A stretch of 64,000 nt of DNA, taken from Streptomyces ochraceiscleroticus. GTDB lineage: Bacteria; Actinomycetota; Actinomycetes; Streptomycetales; Streptomycetaceae. Shown here piece after piece: positions 1 to 7,905 of this stretch. The notes beneath the pieces are model-generated. The model saw nothing but the letters and a program-made list of their open reading frames with translations, was not told the origin of the DNA and did not search any database. Positions within the stretch are counted from its first letter, which is position 1. Each line of letters opens with the position of its first letter. Made by a program: the position numbers and the translations under genes. Location: NCBI RefSeq assembly GCF_000720485.1, contig NZ_JOAX01000005.1, positions 248,001 to 312,000 on the forward strand, read 5' to 3'.

Positions 1-1639
1 GCGCGGTGGCCTCGTCGAGGATGACCACCCGGGGGCGGGCCAGCAGCAGCCGGGCGATGGTCAGCCGCTGCCGCTCACCGCCGGAGAGCCGGTACCCGCG
101 CTCGCCGACGACCGTGTCCAGACCGTCCGCCAGCGAGGCGATCAGGCCGTCCAGGCGGGCCCGTCGCAGTACGTCCCACAGCTCCTCCTCGGTGGCCTCG
201 GGCCGGGCGAGCAGCAGGTTCGCGCGGAGCGAGTCGTGGAAGAGGTGGCCGTCCTGGGTGACCATGCCGAGGGTCTCGCGCAGCGAGGCGGCGGACAGGT
301 CGCGCACGTCCACGCCCCCGATGCGTACGGCGCCCTCGTCCGCGTCGTACAGCCGCGGCAGCAGTTGCGCGATGGTGGACTTGCCGGCGCCGGAGGAGCC
401 GACCAGGGCGATCATCTGGCCCGGCTCGGCGCGGAAGGACACGTCGTGCAGGACCTCGTCGCCGCCCCTCGTGTCCAGCGTCGCGACCTCTTCGAGGGAG
501 GCGAGGGAGACCTTGTCGGCGGCCGGGTAGCCGAAGCGCACGCCGTCGAACTCCACGGCCAGCGGGCCGTCGGGCACCTTGCGGGCGTCCGGCTTCTCGC
601 TGATGAGCGGCTTCAGATCCAGCACCTCGAAGACCCGCTCGAAGCTCACCAGGGCGCTCATGACCTCGACGTGGGCACCGGACAGCGCGGTCAGCGGCGC
701 GTACAGCCGGGTCAGCAGCAGGGCGAGGGAGACGATCGCGCCGGGCTCCAGGCTGCCGCGCAGGGCGAAGTAGCCGCCGAGCCCGTAGACGACGGCCAGC
801 GCGAGCGCGGAGACGAGCGTGAGCGCGGTGACGAAGAACGTCTGCACCATGGCGGTACGGACACCGATGTCGCGCACCCGGCGCGCCCGCGCGGCGAATT
901 CGGCGGACTCCTGCTCGGGCCGCCCGAAGAGCTTGACCAGCGTCGCGCCGGGCGCGGAGAACCGCTCGGTCATCTGCGTGCCCATCGTGGCGTTGTGCGT
1001 GGCGGCCTCCCGGCGCAAGTCCGCCAGGCGCCGCCCGACGCGCCGCGCCGGCAGGACGAACACCGGCAGCAGTACGAGGGCGATCAAGGTGATCTGCCAG
1101 GACAGGCCCAGCATCACGACCAGCGTCAGGATCAGCGTGACGATGTTGCCGACGACCTGCGAGAGCGTGTCGCTGAACGCCCGCTGCGCGCCGATGACGT
1201 CGTTGTTGAGCCGGCTGACCAGGGCGCCGGTGCGGGTACGGGTGAAGAACGCGACGGGCATCCGCTGGACGTGGTCGTACACGGTCGCGCGCAGGTCCAG
1301 GATCAGGCCCTCGCCGATGTTCGCGGACAGCCAGCGGGTGAGCAGCCCGAGGCCCGCCTCGGCGAGCGCGATGGCCGCGATCAGCCCGGACAGGCCGAGC
1401 ACCAGGTCCGTGGAGGAGCGGTGCACGATCGCGTCGACGACGCGGCCCGCGAGCAGCGGAGTGGCCACGGCGAGCATCGCCGTGACGGTGCTGAGCAGCA
1501 GGAACGCCGCGATGAGGCGGCGGTGCGGGCGGGCGAAGGCCGCGATGCGGCGCACGGTCCCGCGCGAGAAGGGGCGCTTGTCCTGTTGCGCGGTGATCGT
1601 ACTGTGCAGCGAATGCCAGGCGGTGACTTCCATGTCCAT
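1..1639 (-). CDS. ABC exporter, fused permease/ATPase (3' end outside window)
   Basis: Half-size ABC exporter of the inner membrane: about six transmembrane helices (roughly residues 30-320) then an ATPase domain. The visible 546 codons show Walker A (GSSGAGKST), the LSGGERQR signature and Walker B up to ILDEATA; the last part of the ATPase lies beyond base 1. ATG at 1639 is preferred because GGAGG sits six bases upstream. It would export drugs or lipids as a dimer, substrate unknown. The promoter carries a SoxR-type box, so redox-active compounds are likely inducers. SCO7008, an ABC transporter in the S. coelicolor SoxR regulon, is the likely counterpart (from memory, not searched). Confidence 0.9.
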   Translation of the reverse strand, partial: MDMEVTAWHSLHSTITAQQDKRPFSRGTVRRIAAFARPHRRLIAAFLLLSTVTAMLAVATPLLAGRVVDAIVHRSSTDLVLGLSGLIAAIALAEAGLGLLTRWLSANIGEGLILDLRATVYDHVQRMPVAFFTRTRTGALVSRLNNDVIGAQRAFSDTLSQVVGNIVTLILTLVVMLGLSWQITLIALVLLPVFVLPARRVGRRLADLRREAATHNATMGTQMTERFSAPGATLVKLFGRPEQESAEFAARARRVRDIGVRTAMVQTFFVTALTLVSALALAVVYGLGGYFALRGSLEPGAIVSLALLLTRLYAPLTALSGAHVEVMSALVSFERVFEVLDLKPLISEKPDARKVPDGPLAVEFDGVRFGYPAADKVSLASLEEVATLDTRGGDEVLHDVSFRAEPGQMIALVGSSGAGKSTIAQLLPRLYDADEGAVRIGGVDVRDLSAASLRETLGMVTQDGHLFHDSLRANLLLARPEATEEELWDVLRRARLDGLIASLADGLDTVVGERGYRLSGGERQRLTIARLLLARPRVVILDEATA

Positions 1640-1702
1640 CGCGGTCCTCCGGGAAGCAACGGTGGTTCGTCGCGGGCCGGGACCGACCGGCGACACATGA
1701 AG

Positions 1703-1733
1703 AAGCTATGACCTCAACCAATGTTGAGGTCAA
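1703..1733 (-). promoter_or_regulatory. SoxR-type promoter of the ABC exporter
   Basis: CCTCAACCAATGTTGAGG (1712-1729) has the outer arms of the SoxR box (CCTCAA-N6-TTGAGG). On the minus strand it lies between a -35 TTGACC (1728-1733) and a -10 TAGCTT (1703-1708) separated by exactly 19 bases, the overlong spacer typical of promoters activated by MerR/SoxR proteins. Arms, spacer and position are seen; control by SoxR is inferred. soxR itself is not in the window. Confidence 0.8.
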
Positions 1734-1766
1734 TTGCTTCCTCTTCCGGAGGGGATGTGCCCGGCC

Positions 1767-3737
1767 TCAGACTGCCGCCCGGCGCCACGCCGCGGCCCGC
1801 AGCAGCCGCAGCCCGTTCAGCCCCACCAGTACGGTCGAGCCCTCGTGCCCCAGTACGCCCAGCGGCAGCGGCAGATGGCCCGCCAGGTCCCAGACCACCA
1901 GGCCGCCGATGCACACCGACGCGATGACGAGGTTCTGGGTCACCAGCTTCCGGGCGCGCCGGGAGAGCGCCACAACGGTGGGCACGGCGCCGATCTCGTC
2001 CCGCACGACCACCGCGTCGGCCGTCTCCAGCGCCAGGTCCGAGCCGGCCCGGCCCATCGCCACGCCACTGTCGGCGGCGGCCAGCGCGGGCGCGTCGTTC
2101 ACGCCGTCGCCCACGACCAGTACGCGCTCGCCCTCCCGCTGCCAGGCGTGTACGGCCGCCACCTTGTCCTCGGGCAGCAGCCCGGCCCGTACGTCCGTCA
2201 TCCCCGACTCGTCGGCCGTGCGTGCCGCGGTACGGGCGTTGTCGCCGGTCAGCAGGGCGGGCTCGGCGCCGGCCAGCGCGCGCAGCCGGGCGACAGCCCC
2301 GGGCGCGCCGGCCCGCAGCCGGTCGGCGAGCGCGAGCACGGCGGCGGGCGCGTCATCGATCAGGACGACGACGGCGGTGCGGCCCTCGTCCTCGTACGCG
2401 GCGACGGCCTTACGGGCATCGTCCGCGCCGTCCGACGAGTCCAGCAGGGCCGTCGGGCTGCCCACTCGGACCGTGCGCCCGCCGACCTCGGCGCGCACGC
2501 CCCGGCCCGGTACGGAGGAGAAGTCCGCGGCGTCCGTCAGGCGCAGGCCGCGCTCGCGGGCGGCGGTGACCACGGCGCGGGCGAGCGGGTGCTCGCTGGG
2601 CAGCTCGGCCGCCGCGGCCGCCGCCAGCGCCTCGTCCTCGCCGAAGCCGGGCAGCGCCTGGACGGCGGCGACCCGCGGAGTGCCCTCGGTGAGGGTGCCG
2701 GTCTTGTCCATCGCGACCCGGGTGACCGAGCCCAGCCGCTCCATCGCCACCGCCGACTTCACCAGGACGCCGTGCCGCCCGGCGTTGGCGATGGCGGAGA
2801 GCAGCGGCGGCATGGTGGCCAGTACGACGGCGCACGGGGAGGCCACGATCATGAAGGTCATGGCGCGCAGCAGCGTCGCGGTGAGGTCCGCGCCGAAGGC
2901 CAGCGGGACCGCGAAGAGCGCGAGGGTGGCCACCACCACGCCGACCGAGTACCGCTGCTCGATCTTCTCGATGAAGAGCTGCGTCGGCGCCTTGGTGCCG
3001 CTGGCCTCCTCGACCATCGTCACGATGCGTGCGATGACCGACTCGGACGCGTCCTTGTCCACCCGTACGCGCAGTGCGCCGGTGCCGTTGAGGGTGCCCG
3101 CGAAGACCGTGTCGCCGGTGCGCTTCTCGGCGGGCAGCGGCTCGCCGGTGATGGACGCCTGGTCCACCTCGCTCGCGCCGTCGTGCACGGTGCCGTCGGC
3201 CGGCAGCCGCTCGCCGGGGCGTACCAGGACGGTGTCGCCGACCGCCAGCGCGGTGGCGGCGACCGTCTCCTCGCCGTCGGCCGTCAGCCGGACGGCGGTG
3301 GACGGCGCGAGGTCGAGCAGGCCGCGTACGGAGTCCTCGGTGCGCCGGGTGGCCAGGGCCTCCAGCGCACCGGAGACCGCGAAGATCACGATGAGCAGGC
3401 CGCCGTCGAGGTACTGGCCGATGGCGGCGGCGCCGATCGCTGCCACCACCATCAACAAGTCGACATCCAGGGTGCGTTCGCGCAGTGCCGTCAGGCCCGC
3501 CCAGCCCGGCTCCCAGCCGCCCGCCGCGTAACAGACCGCGTACAACGGGCCCCATGCCCAGGCGGGCGCGCCCATGAGGTCGAGCGGGAAGGCGATCAGG
3601 AAGGCGAGCAGGGCGAGCGCGGCCCAGCGGACCTCGGGCAGCGCGAAGAGCCTGGTACGGCGGGGGAGTGCCGCGGGGGCCGGTGGCGCCGGCGCGGTGG
3701 CGGCGGCCGTGGGCTCGTCGGCCAGCGTGGAAGCCAT
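1767..3737 (-). CDS. nmtA: P1B-4 heavy-metal exporting ATPase, NmtA/CtpJ-like
   Basis: P-type ATPase of 656 residues that pumps divalent metal (Ni/Co class) out of the cytoplasm. Seen: TGEP near residue 199, the membrane metal motif SPC at 300-302, phosphorylated Asp 344 in DKTGT, an HP motif (SEHPLARA), TGDN, GDGVND and HEGST near residue 631 in the last helices. SPC plus HEG(S/G)T marks subgroup P1B-4, which normally lacks an N-terminal metal domain, as here. The start at 3737 follows GAGGT; an upstream in-frame ATG at 3836 lies inside the operator region and is less likely. It is divergent from an NmtR-like repressor with two shared operators, the same pairing as M. tuberculosis NmtR and its P1B-4 target. 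Confidence 0.88.
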   Translation of the reverse strand: MASTLADEPTAAATAPAPPAPAALPRRTRLFALPEVRWAALALLAFLIAFPLDLMGAPAWAWGPLYAVCYAAGGWEPGWAGLTALRERTLDVDLLMVVAAIGAAAIGQYLDGGLLIVIFAVSGALEALATRRTEDSVRGLLDLAPSTAVRLTADGEETVAATALAVGDTVLVRPGERLPADGTVHDGASEVDQASITGEPLPAEKRTGDTVFAGTLNGTGALRVRVDKDASESVIARIVTMVEEASGTKAPTQLFIEKIEQRYSVGVVVATLALFAVPLAFGADLTATLLRAMTFMIVASPCAVVLATMPPLLSAIANAGRHGVLVKSAVAMERLGSVTRVAMDKTGTLTEGTPRVAAVQALPGFGEDEALAAAAAAELPSEHPLARAVVTAARERGLRLTDAADFSSVPGRGVRAEVGGRTVRVGSPTALLDSSDGADDARKAVAAYEDEGRTAVVVLIDDAPAAVLALADRLRAGAPGAVARLRALAGAEPALLTGDNARTAARTADESGMTDVRAGLLPEDKVAAVHAWQREGERVLVVGDGVNDAPALAAADSGVAMGRAGSDLALETADAVVVRDEIGAVPTVVALSRRARKLVTQNLVIASVCIGGLVVWDLAGHLPLPLGVLGHEGSTVLVGLNGLRLLRAAAWRRAAV

Positions 3738-3819
3738 GGGGAAGACACCTCGGAGAGCGGAGACGTCCGCGCGGCAGGGCCGGCGGACGACATACGGGCG
3801 GGGACGAGTACTACGTACG

Positions 3820-3837
3820 CATGAAGACGTCTTCATG
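3820..3837. promoter_or_regulatory. ArsR/NmtR-type operator 1
   Basis: Perfect 18-base palindrome CATGAAGACGTCTTCATG midway between the divergent ATPase and regulator genes. Its half-site TGAAGA recurs in operator 2, 48 bases away. Size and symmetry fit an ArsR-family dimer site. Metal-dependent repression is inferred. Confidence 0.7.
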
Positions 3838-3867
3838 TGTACGCGTCACTGCCACCATAGCCGAATA

Positions 3868-3885
3868 CATGAAGAGGTCTTCAAG
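3868..3885. promoter_or_regulatory. ArsR/NmtR-type operator 2
   Basis: CATGAAGAGGTCTTCAAG is a near-copy of the palindrome at 3820-3837, with one arm mismatch and a GG centre. It lies 24 bases before the regulator start and so could mediate autorepression, while operator 1 lies nearer the ATPase gene. Confidence 0.65.
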
Positions 3886-3909
3886 TGTGCCGGTCGTTAC
3901 GATGGGCCC

Positions 3910-4287
3910 ATGGGACATGGAGTCGACGCCCGGGTCACGCCGGCCGAGCATCTGGACGCGGAGTCCGCCGCGACCATCGCCGCCACGCTGCAGGCGCTGG
4001 CCACGCCGTCACGCCTGATGATCCTCACCCGGCTCCGCCAAGGGGCCTGCCCGGTGGGGGAGCTGGCCGAAGCGGTGGGCATGGAGCAGTCGGCCGTCTC
4101 CCACCAACTGCGGCTGCTGCGCGCCCTGGGCCTGGTCACCGGCGCCCGCCGGGGCCGCCGCATCGTCTACAGCCTCTACGACAACCACGTCGCGCAGCTC
4201 CTGGACGAGGCCGTCTACCACATCGAGCACCTCCGCCTGGGCGCCCGCGACCTGCCGGTGGACGACGACGCGGCCGAGCAGGTCTGA
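3910..4287 (+). CDS. nmtR: ArsR-family nickel/cobalt sensor, NmtR-like
   Basis: Metal-responsive repressor of 125 residues. The winged helix covers roughly residues 25-90, with recognition helix QSAVSHQLRLL at 60-70. All ligands known for M. tuberculosis NmtR are present at the same numbers: N-terminal Met-Gly-His (Gly2, His3) and helix-5 residues Asp91, His93, His104 and His107. The opening MGHGV also matches NmtR as I remember it. The start at 3910 is fixed by this N-terminus, since Gly2 and His3 only work as ligands if translation begins here. Apo-protein should bind the two palindromes upstream and release them when Ni(II) or Co(II) binds, derepressing the divergent ATPase. Confidence 0.9.
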   Translation: MGHGVDARVTPAEHLDAESAATIAATLQALATPSRLMILTRLRQGACPVGELAEAVGMEQSAVSHQLRLLRALGLVTGARRGRRIVYSLYDNHVAQLLDEAVYHIEHLRLGARDLPVDDDAAEQV

Positions 4288-4315
4288 GGACCGCCCGGCC
4301 GCGCCGCCCCGGCCG

Positions 4316-5674
4316 TCAGTTGTTCGGGCGCCCGCCGGTCTGCGCCTGTACGGCCTCCGCCGAGAGATAGGCGTCCGTACGCTCGAAGTCGCGCAGCGTC
4401 GCCTCCCGGCCCGACTGGAACCCGGTCCGTACGAAATCGTCGCCCGCCGTGGCGTTGAGCAGCCAGTTCGCGACGGTACGGAACCGCGCGGTGCCGGTCC
4501 GCAGCGCCATCAGGTGATAGCCGCGTGCCACCACCTGCGCGGGCAGGCCGACCAGCTCCTTGCCCAGCGGCCGGGACACCGCGTCGGCGCCGCCGAGGTC
4601 GACGACCAGCCCCAGGTCCTTGTGCTTGTACGGGGTGCTCAGCCGGCCGCGCAGCGAGGCCATGATGTTCTTCGCGGCGTGCTTGCCCTGGCGCTGCGCG
4701 TGCTGTGCGGTGGGCGGGCAGACCGCGCCGCCCTCCTTGGTGATGTCCGGCACGGCGGCGGCGTCGCCGCAGGCCCATACGCCCTGCATCCGCGGCACCG
4801 ACAGGTCCGCGTGCACCGCCAGCCGGCCCTTCACGGTCTCCGCGCCGAGCGTGCCGATCAGCGGGCTCGCGGCGACGCCGGCGGTCCAGATGAGCGTGTG
4901 GCAGGGCAGTACCCGGCCGTCGGTGAAGGTCACGGTGTCCTCGGTGACCGACTTGACGGACACTCCGAGCGACACCTCGATGCCGCGGTGGCGGACCAGT
5001 TCCATCGCCTTGGTGCCGAGCCGCTCGCCCAGCTCCGGCATCAGCTTCGGCGCGATGTCGATCAGATGCCACTTGATCTCGTCGGGCTCGATGCGCCCCG
5101 CGTAGCGCGCCGCCGCCGCGCTGGTCAGCCGCTGCAGGTACGCGGCCGTCTCGGTGCCCGCGTAACCGCCGCCGACCACCACGAACTGCAGCCGCGCGGC
5201 CTTCTCGGCCGGATCGGCGCAGCACGCGGCGATGTCGAGCTGGGCGATGACGTGGTCACGGATGTACGCGGCCTCCGCGAGCGTCTTCATGCCCCGCGCG
5301 TGCTCGGTCAGGCCCGGGATGTCGAAGGTCCGGGTGACGGAACCGGGGGTCAGGACGAGGTGGTCGTACGGGAGGTTGACGGTCTCGCCGGTGATCTGGC
5401 GGACCACGCAGACCTTGGCGGCGGTGTCCACGCCGATCACGCCGCCCGGTACGAGCCGGGTCCGGTGCAGGACGCGGCGCAAGGAGGGGGCGATGGACTG
5501 GGGGGTGACCACGCCGGCCGCCAGGTGCGGCAGAAGTGGCAGATAAAGCTGGTAGTTGGTGGGGGAGACCAGCGTCAGCTCGGCCTCGCGGGCCTCCAGG
5601 CCGTGCTCCAGGACGCGGGCGCACTCGACGCCGGCGAAGCCGCCGCCCACGATCAGCACTCTGGGTCGTTCCAT
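4316..5674 (-). CDS. NAD(P)/FAD-dependent oxidoreductase, type II NADH dehydrogenase-like
   Basis: Flavoprotein of 452 residues with two dinucleotide-binding folds: FAD site VLIVGGGFAGVECA at the N-terminus and a NAD(H) site VVVGGGYAGTETA near residue 160, plus the C-terminal FAD motif VWACGDAAAVPD. This is the layout of NDH-2, which passes electrons from NADH to quinone at the membrane without pumping protons. A clear C-terminal membrane helix is not evident, so attachment would be peripheral. The start at 5674 has GAGGACC upstream. It converges with the NmtR gene 28 bases away. A dyad at 5863-5894 in the long upstream region could be its operator. Another FAD-dependent disulfide-reductase-like role cannot be excluded. 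Confidence 0.82.
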   Translation of the reverse strand: MERPRVLIVGGGFAGVECARVLEHGLEAREAELTLVSPTNYQLYLPLLPHLAAGVVTPQSIAPSLRRVLHRTRLVPGGVIGVDTAAKVCVVRQITGETVNLPYDHLVLTPGSVTRTFDIPGLTEHARGMKTLAEAAYIRDHVIAQLDIAACCADPAEKAARLQFVVVGGGYAGTETAAYLQRLTSAAAARYAGRIEPDEIKWHLIDIAPKLMPELGERLGTKAMELVRHRGIEVSLGVSVKSVTEDTVTFTDGRVLPCHTLIWTAGVAASPLIGTLGAETVKGRLAVHADLSVPRMQGVWACGDAAAVPDITKEGGAVCPPTAQHAQRQGKHAAKNIMASLRGRLSTPYKHKDLGLVVDLGGADAVSRPLGKELVGLPAQVVARGYHLMALRTGTARFRTVANWLLNATAGDDFVRTGFQSGREATLRDFERTDAYLSAEAVQAQTGGRPNN

Positions 5675-5862
5675 CACGGTCCTCGCAATATCGGCAGCAG
5701 GGGCCCGGTGGCGGCGCCACCCCTGGACACGCTGGCACGCACCCCTGCGGCCCGCCATCGGGCCGCGGCCGGGGTCGTGCGACCGGGTGAGTGCCGGCGT
5801 TCCAGGTGCGCCGGGTGCCCCGCCCGCGGCGGTCCCATGCACCGTTTCTTTTACGCCGATGG

Positions 5863-5894
5863 GCACATTGATAAGCACTGGCGCATCAATGTGC
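5863..5894. repeat. Inverted repeat upstream of the NDH-2-like gene
   Basis: Perfect 10-base arms GCACATTGAT and ATCAATGTGC separated by 12 bases, in G+C-rich surroundings. The arms are operator-like rather than terminator-like (A+T-rich, no T-tract). Its position about 190 bases before the flavoprotein start suggests a regulator site; the regulator is unknown. Confidence 0.55.
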
Positions 5895-6117
5895 ACGGAA
5901 GACCTATCGGGAGCGTCTTTCCCCGGACCCGCCGCGGCGGCAGGATGGTGCCCGCGGCGCCGGGGAGCGCCGTACGGGGGATGGCGGGGGCGTCGGCGCA
6001 TATCCGTGTGCGCGGACGCTCCCCGCATATCCGGGCAACGCGCGGAACAGCGGGTCTTCCTCCTGTGCACGCGGCCGAGGGAGCGGAGCGCGAGGGGTGG
6101 CGAAGAGTGGCGGAAGG

Positions 6118-6155
6118 GAGTCAACAACTTTCTGGTACAACCAAGTTGTTGACTC
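6118..6155. repeat. 13-base inverted repeat upstream of the STAS gene
   Basis: Perfect arms GAGTCAACAACTT and AAGTTGTTGACTC with a 12-base centre. The right arm contains TTGACT, which with TACACC 18 bases further (6173-6178) forms a plausible plus-strand promoter about 190 bases before the STAS start. A dimeric repressor or activator would cover the -35 element. MarR- or TetR-type binding is possible. Confidence 0.55.
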
Positions 6156-6366
6156 GGGCCAGCCAGGCCGGGTACACCGTATTCACACGTAACGGACCGG
6201 CCGATGACCCGGACCCTGCCGACGGCCGGCACGGCGCGGATTCCCGAACGCCGACGGTGGTCGTTGCGCGACCTTACTCCGCGGGTGCCCCCCACCTCCG
6301 CAAGACTCCATCGCCGGTGTGCGGTGCTATCGCGCGTCTCGGCCGAACAGTGAAGTGGGGACGGGG

Positions 6367-6753
6367 ATGGCCGAAGAGAGGCGGTCCTTCGGGGGCCGGG
6401 AAAGGGCCGTGGGTGCCACCACGGTCATGGAACTGAGCGGGGAGCTGGACATCCTTGCCAGGATCAATCTGGCCGACCGCATAGACGTGCTCACCAGTAC
6501 TGGACGCCCCGACCTGGTCGTGGACCTGCGCCGGGTGACCTTCATGGACTGCGGCGGCCTGTCGCTGCTGTGCCGGGCGCGGCTGCGGATCCTGTCGCGC
6601 GACGGCCGGCTGCGGCTCATCTCGGACGACAGCAGTCCCAGTGTCGTCCGGCTGCTGCGCCTGACCGGACTCCTCGATTCCTTCGAGGTCCACCCCGATC
6701 TGCTCTCCGCGCTCGACCCGTTGGGCACGACATCGGACGATGCCATCGCCTGA
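6367..6753 (+). CDS. STAS-domain anti-sigma factor antagonist-like protein
   Basis: Single STAS domain, 128 residues (MELSGELDILARINLADRID, then LVVDLRRVTFMDCGGLSLLC). Such proteins bind anti-sigma kinases and release sigma factors of the SigB type. The phosphorylation site normally reads D-S-S-G-L or D-C-S-G-L; here it is D-C-G-G-L, so both serines are missing and phospho-switching at this site looks impossible. The start at 6367 follows GGGGACGGGG. Its neighbours, a kinase-fold protein and a SpoIIE-type phosphatase, suggest a partner-switching module, but this member may be constitutive or use another residue. Confidence 0.85.
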   Translation: MAEERRSFGGRERAVGATTVMELSGELDILARINLADRIDVLTSTGRPDLVVDLRRVTFMDCGGLSLLCRARLRILSRDGRLRLISDDSSPSVVRLLRLTGLLDSFEVHPDLLSALDPLGTTSDDAIA

Positions 6754-6818
6754 CCGGTCGCTCTCCACGGCTCGCTGCCTTTCGTGGCTGTCTGCCTGGT
6801 GGTGCGCGCACCCTCCTC

Positions 6819-6860
6819 GATGCATTAATGCACCATTTCTGCCCGGTAGATTAATGCATC
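6819..6860. repeat. GATGCATTAAT dyad between convergent genes
   Basis: GATGCATTAAT (6819-6829) is repeated inverted as ATTAATGCATC (6850-6860), 20 bases apart; the first arm is itself part of the palindrome TGCATTAATGCA (6821-6832). The right arm covers the stop codon of the kinase-like gene. It is too A+T-rich to be a usual Streptomyces terminator. GATGCAT occurs again at 7877-7883 before the phosphatase gene. Confidence 0.5.
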
Positions 6861-7714
6861 AACTCGCCGCGGCCAAGGGGTTCGTGGGGATCGGCCGGTA
6901 CTTCGCGGCCGGCCGCCCGCCACTCCCCGACGAGCTGCCGCACGCTCGGAAAGCGGTGCGGCGGATCGGCGCAGGTGGCCCGCGCTATCACCGCGCGCTG
7001 CCGCGGCGTGCCCCGCCACGCCCGCTCCTCGTCGCCCGCGTCCATCAGCAGCCGCGCCGTCCGCCCGAGCGTGTACACCGTCGTACGGACATCGATGACC
7101 GCCCCGCGCACCCACTCCTCCGGTGCCATGAACCGCCGCGACCCCGGCAGCCGGTCGGCCTGCAGGACGAACGGGCCGCGGCGGTACTCGTCGAGATCGA
7201 TCAGATGCGGGGTGTGCGTCGCGAAGTCGTACAGCACAGCGCCGTCGTAGAAGTCCACCGCGACGTGCCCGGCCTGCTCGACCGCCAGGTGCGCGTCCAG
7301 GATCAGGTCCAGCGCCGCCAGCACCCGCTCCACGGGCAGCGCCCGGAAGCGGGCCAGCGCGGCGCCCCGGGGCTCCCCGGGGACGCGGGCCGGCGCACGG
7401 TGGTACAGCGGCTCGCCGTCCCGCCAGGGCAGTACGGCGGCGGTCCGCTCGCCCACCTGCCAGCGGTGCACCTGCGGGACGATCACCGGATGCCGTACCG
7501 CGCGGTGGAACAGCCAGCCACGGTCCAGCGACCGCTGCGCCGCGTCCGTCAGCGCCTCCTTCACGCACCAGCGTTCCCCGTCGGGGAGCCGCACGCCGTA
7601 CGTACGGCACCCCGAGTCATGCACGGGCCCGGCCGAGAACACCTCGCCCACCCGGGCGAGATACGGCTCGACGGCGGCCACCTCATACGTTCCGAGCAGC
7701 GGATGGTCGGTCAT
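6851..7714 (-). CDS. Small serine/threonine kinase-fold protein
   Basis: 287 residues with remnants of the protein kinase/phosphotransferase fold: an ATP-lysine region around RWCVKEA, a catalytic-loop-like segment HVAVDFYDG and the metal-binding segment LIDLDEY, followed by a helical C-lobe (MAPEEWVRG). It probably phosphorylates a small molecule or protein; the substrate is unknown. The start at 7714 has CAGGA eight bases upstream; an in-frame ATG at 7723 is an alternative. It is divergent from the SpoIIE-type phosphatase gene (191 bases between starts) and converges on the STAS gene, so all three may belong to one signalling circuit. Confidence 0.65.
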   Translation of the reverse strand: MTDHPLLGTYEVAAVEPYLARVGEVFSAGPVHDSGCRTYGVRLPDGERWCVKEALTDAAQRSLDRGWLFHRAVRHPVIVPQVHRWQVGERTAAVLPWRDGEPLYHRAPARVPGEPRGAALARFRALPVERVLAALDLILDAHLAVEQAGHVAVDFYDGAVLYDFATHTPHLIDLDEYRRGPFVLQADRLPGSRRFMAPEEWVRGAVIDVRTTVYTLGRTARLLMDAGDEERAWRGTPRQRAVIARATCADPPHRFPSVRQLVGEWRAAGREVPADPHEPLGRGELMH

Positions 7715-7905
7715 GCCCAGCATCCTGCCAGCGGGTCCGGGAGGGCCGGGGCCGTCGCGGGCGCGGCCGGCGATTTCCGGCCGGCCTGCATCCCGGTCCC
7801 GAACGAGAGCCCTGCACCGCGGTCCCACCCGATCACGCGTTCCGCCCGACGGAAACGCCCGATATTGAGTAGAAATGATGCATACACGACGTGGAAGTGG
7901 GCGTG

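Larger units (their letters stand above)
5675..6366. other. 692-base intergenic region with two long dyads
   Basis: No convincing gene between the NDH-2-like gene and the STAS gene; reading frames here lack family motifs. It holds the promoters of both divergent genes and two strong, relatively A+T-rich inverted repeats (5863-5894 and 6118-6155), listed separately. Confidence 0.6.

Noticed and set aside
75..1733. 552-codon minus-strand frame over the ABC exporter
   Set aside because: It is the wrong frame of the same strand; the exporter motifs (Walker A, signature) are in the other frame.
4514..6436. 640-codon plus-strand frame through the NDH-2-like gene and its upstream region
   Set aside because: It lies over the flavoprotein gene in antisense; no recognisable domain and no good start.
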